Shown piece after piece: positions 4,335-6,308 of a DNA stretch of 6,308 nucleotides. The translations under genes were made by a program, and so were the position numbers. The DNA comes from an uncultured Myxococcales bacterium (GTDB lineage Bacteria; Myxococcota; UBA727; VGSZ01): NCBI GenBank assembly GCA_903952805.1, contig CAJBHN010000526.1, positions 1 to 6,308 on the forward strand, given 5' to 3'. The notes under the pieces were generated by a model. It was given only the letters and a program-made list of their open reading frames with translations, was not told the origin of the DNA and searched no databases. Numbering within the stretch: the stretch's first letter is position 1; the number at the start of each line of letters is the position of its first letter.

Positions 4335-6308
4335 TCACAGTGGTTCGCGGACCTGGACCTTGCCGCCCGACGTCACCGTCACCGGCACGGTCTTTTTCTT
4401 GGTCCCGTCGCCAGTGGTCAGCGTGATCCCGTAGTGACCCGGTGGCAGCGTGAGCTTCATGGGCGTCTCGCCGTAGGCCTTCTTGCCAATGCTGACGAGA
4501 GCCCAGCTGTCGATGACGTCGACGTAGACAAAGCCTGGAGCCTTTGGGGCCTCGGCTGGATTCGGAGCGGCTTGGGTTCCCCTGGGGGCTGAAGTGCCTG
4601 GGGGCGTGGGTGGGGGCTGGGCGGCGACGCGAGGCGTGGCGATGGGCGCGGTTGCTGCCACCGGGGCGTCGACCGTCGCCGTCGCCGTCGGTGTCGTCGT
4701 CGTCGTCGTCGTCGGTGTCGTCGTCGGTGTCGTCGTCGTCGTCGTCGTCGTCGTCGGCTGTTCGCCACCCAGGGCGATGGCCAGGCCGCCAGCGGCGCCC
4801 AGGGCGACGATGAGACCGGCGGCGATCATCGCCCGCGGCGAGGTCGACTGCTGCATTGGCGTCGGCGTGGGCGCGGTGATGTGGGCGACCGTTGGCGGGG
4901 CGATGGTCTTGTGCTCGACCGGGACCAGGGTCCGGGTGGCGGGTGTGCCGTCCTGGTCGCCGTTGACGCCGCGGGCGGCCTCGAGCAGGTCACCGTCTTG
5001 GACCACGGTGTCGACGGGAGCCGCCGGGCTGCGTCGCGACGGTCGTGAGGGTTCACGGATGTTTCCTGCGGGGGCCGCCAGGTTCTTGCTGGACGCCGCT
5101 GAGCGCAGGGCATCAAACGACGCCACGGCCGCCAGCATGTCGGCGGGATCGTCGACCAGTTGGGTCAGCGGCGCCTGTCCGACGTGAAGGGCGTGGCCGG
5201 GCGGCGACACCGGATTGCGACCGCTGGAGACAAAAACCTGGCTGTCGTCTTGCGACAGTTCGTCCGTCGACGACACGCCGCCCGCCGGCACGGACGCGAC
5301 TTCCAGCGTGGCCAGAGCGTCCACCGGCGACACGGTTGCCGCCGATGGCGACACCTGCGCTGGCATCAGCGGTGCCACGGCGGCCGCTTTCGCAGCGTGT
5401 TGATCCAACTGCGGCGCGTCGATGACCGCGGTCCGGCGCGGCACCGGCGCCTCGTCACCACCCATGATGCGGGCGTAGGCGGCGCCGACCTCGCACATGG
5501 CGGGGTCGATGGCCCCCGAGAACATGAAGCGGGACAGGGCCTGCTCCATCTCGCGCATGTCGCGAAAGCGCTCCGGCGGCGTGCCGGCCAGGGCTCGCAA
5601 GATGATGGCGTTCAGTTCGGCGGGGACGTCGCCACGGAGCGTCGCTGGCGACGGCACCTCGACGTTGAGCACCTTGCGGAGAATGGTGGCGTCGTTGTCG
5701 CCGCGAAACAGGCGCTCGCCACACAGCAGTTCCCACAGCACCACACCCAACGCCCATTGATCGAGGCGATGGTCGAAGGGCTTGCCCTCCGCCTGCTCGG
5801 GGCTCATGTAGGCGATCTTGCCCTTGACGATGCCCGTCGACGTGTGAGTGGCTCGTTCGGCGGCCTTGGCGATGCCAAAGTCCGTGATCTTCACCTCGCC
5901 GTTGCGGCTGATGAGGATGTTGTGCGGGCTGATGTCGCGGTGCACGAGCCCCAATGAGGCGCCACTTTCGTCTTTCAACTGGTGGGCGTGGTGGAGCCCG
6001 CGGCAGACGTCGATGCCGATCTGGGTGACCTCGCCAACGGTGAACGGGCGCTTTTTCTTGCGGCTTTGCTCGCCGAGGCGACGCAAGTCGGCCCCCTCGA
6101 TGAGTTCCATCGCCAGAAAAAGCGTGGTGCCCGATTCTTCTTCGACCTCCCCGAAGTCAAAGACCTGCACGACGTTGGCGTGCTGGAGCCGGGCCGCCGT
6201 GCGGGCCTCGTCGCGAAACATCGTCACGAAGTCGTCGTCTTCAAGGAAGTGCGGCAGCACCCGCTTGATGCAGACCCGTTTCTCGAAGCCAGCCGTGGCG
6301 GTGCGAGC
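4335..6308 (-). CDS. Transmembrane Ser/Thr protein kinase with C-terminal PEGA domain (N-terminus outside window)
   Basis: The frame runs in from the window edge; 657 residues are visible, numbered here from base 6308. The glycine loop is missing, but the catalytic Lys is K15 (VCIK) with its partner Glu34 (DEARTAARL). The catalytic loop HRDISPHN has D125 and N130, DFG is at 143-145 and the SPE triad at 169-171; RLDQWALGVVLWELL is the subdomain IX helix. All key residues are present, so it should be active. The HRDxSPxN form (Ser where most kinases have Lys) is, as I recall, common in myxobacterial kinases. A low-complexity Ala/Pro/Ser linker covers about 280-490. One transmembrane helix follows at about 494-515 (MIAAGLIVALGAAGGLAIAL), then a Thr/Pro spacer (519-546) and a PEGA domain (about 592-657), which often contacts the cell wall or outer layer. 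The kinase domain is thus cytoplasmic and the PEGA domain external. GTG 6260 is an internal codon, not the start. Its ligand and substrates are unknown. Confidence 0.95.
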   Translation of the reverse strand, partial: ARTATAGFEKRVCIKRVLPHFLEDDDFVTMFRDEARTAARLQHANVVQVFDFGEVEEESGTTLFLAMELIEGADLRRLGEQSRKKKRPFTVGEVTQIGIDVCRGLHHAHQLKDESGASLGLVHRDISPHNILISRNGEVKITDFGIAKAAERATHTSTGIVKGKIAYMSPEQAEGKPFDHRLDQWALGVVLWELLCGERLFRGDNDATILRKVLNVEVPSPATLRGDVPAELNAIILRALAGTPPERFRDMREMEQALSRFMFSGAIDPAMCEVGAAYARIMGGDEAPVPRRTAVIDAPQLDQHAAKAAAVAPLMPAQVSPSAATVSPVDALATLEVASVPAGGVSSTDELSQDDSQVFVSSGRNPVSPPGHALHVGQAPLTQLVDDPADMLAAVASFDALRSAASSKNLAAPAGNIREPSRPSRRSPAAPVDTVVQDGDLLEAARGVNGDQDGTPATRTLVPVEHKTIAPPTVAHITAPTPTPMQQSTSPRAMIAAGLIVALGAAGGLAIALGGEQPTTTTTTTTTPTTTPTTTTTTTPTATATVDAPVAATAPIATPRVAAQPPPTPPGTSAPRGTQAAPNPAEAPKAPGFVYVDVIDSWALVSIGKKAYGETPMKLTLPPGHYGITLTTGDGTKKKTVPVTVTSGGKVQVREPL
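4693..4755 (-). repeat. Trinucleotide microsatellite encoding the Thr/Pro spacer of the kinase
   Basis: On the plus strand the tract is (GTC)7 GGT (GTC)3 GGT (GTC)9, 21 triplets in all. The coding strand reads mostly ACG, giving T9-P-T3-P-T7 just outside the membrane helix. Changes in copy number stay in frame and would only lengthen or shorten the spacer between the membrane and the PEGA domain. Flanking TATATV and PTPP segments extend the same low-complexity character. Confidence 0.95.

Noticed and set aside
4312..4360. Bidirectional terminator between the cupin and kinase genes
   Set aside because: The stop codons are only 9 bp apart. The best inverted match (TCCGCG with CGCGGA) is 6 bp with a loop of more than 30 bases and no T-run.
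6258..6260. GTG 6260 as the start of the kinase
   Set aside because: The frame continues to the window edge with GFEKRVCIKR, which contains the catalytic Lys of subdomain II, so the true start lies outside the window.

Overview
The window is GC-rich with compact genes. It carries a PASTA-less Ser/Thr kinase ending in a PEGA domain, an exported protein packed with Cys-x3-Asp-Cys modules, and an ECF sigma factor paired with a ChrR-type cupin. This combination points to the Myxococcota (myxobacteria and relatives). The assignment rests on gene style only; no taxonomic marker is present beyond one tRNA.

Layout from left to right. (1) Bases 1-1778, minus strand: the N-terminal 592 residues of a very Cys-rich secreted protein or lipoprotein, whose 3' end lies outside the window. 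It contains a 240-bp in-frame tandem duplication. (2) Bases 1779-2107: a 329-bp gap with a short iterated GCGATCT repeat and palindrome, and a strong minus-strand hairpin terminator behind the tRNA. (3) Bases 2108-2183, minus: tRNA-Thr(CGU) with encoded CCA, served by a promoter-like TTGACA element just upstream. (4) Bases 2227-2952, minus: a small exported HExxH metallopeptidase. (5) Bases 2953-3160: the divergent control region. (6) Bases 3161-3763 and 3750-4325, plus: an ECF sigma factor overlapping a cupin protein that is probably its anti-sigma factor or sensor. (7) Bases 4335-6308, minus: a transmembrane Ser/Thr kinase whose N-terminus lies outside the window. It converges on the cupin gene with only 9 bp between the stop codons.

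The clearest functional unit is the sigma/cupin pair. The two genes overlap by 14 bp and the second has a strong Shine-Dalgarno inside the first, so they are very likely translated in a fixed ratio. The cupin keeps the H-x-H-x3-E...H spacing of the ChrR metal site but has no N-terminal zinc anti-sigma motif. The peptidase, read divergently from the sigma gene, could be a target or partner, but this is inferred from position only. The kinase and the Cys-rich protein show no visible link to the pair. I see no defence system, CRISPR array, insertion sequence or phage gene. Most of the window looks like ordinary myxobacterial chromosome; the most interesting points are the zinc-motif-less cupin regulator and the tandemly growing Cys-rich protein.
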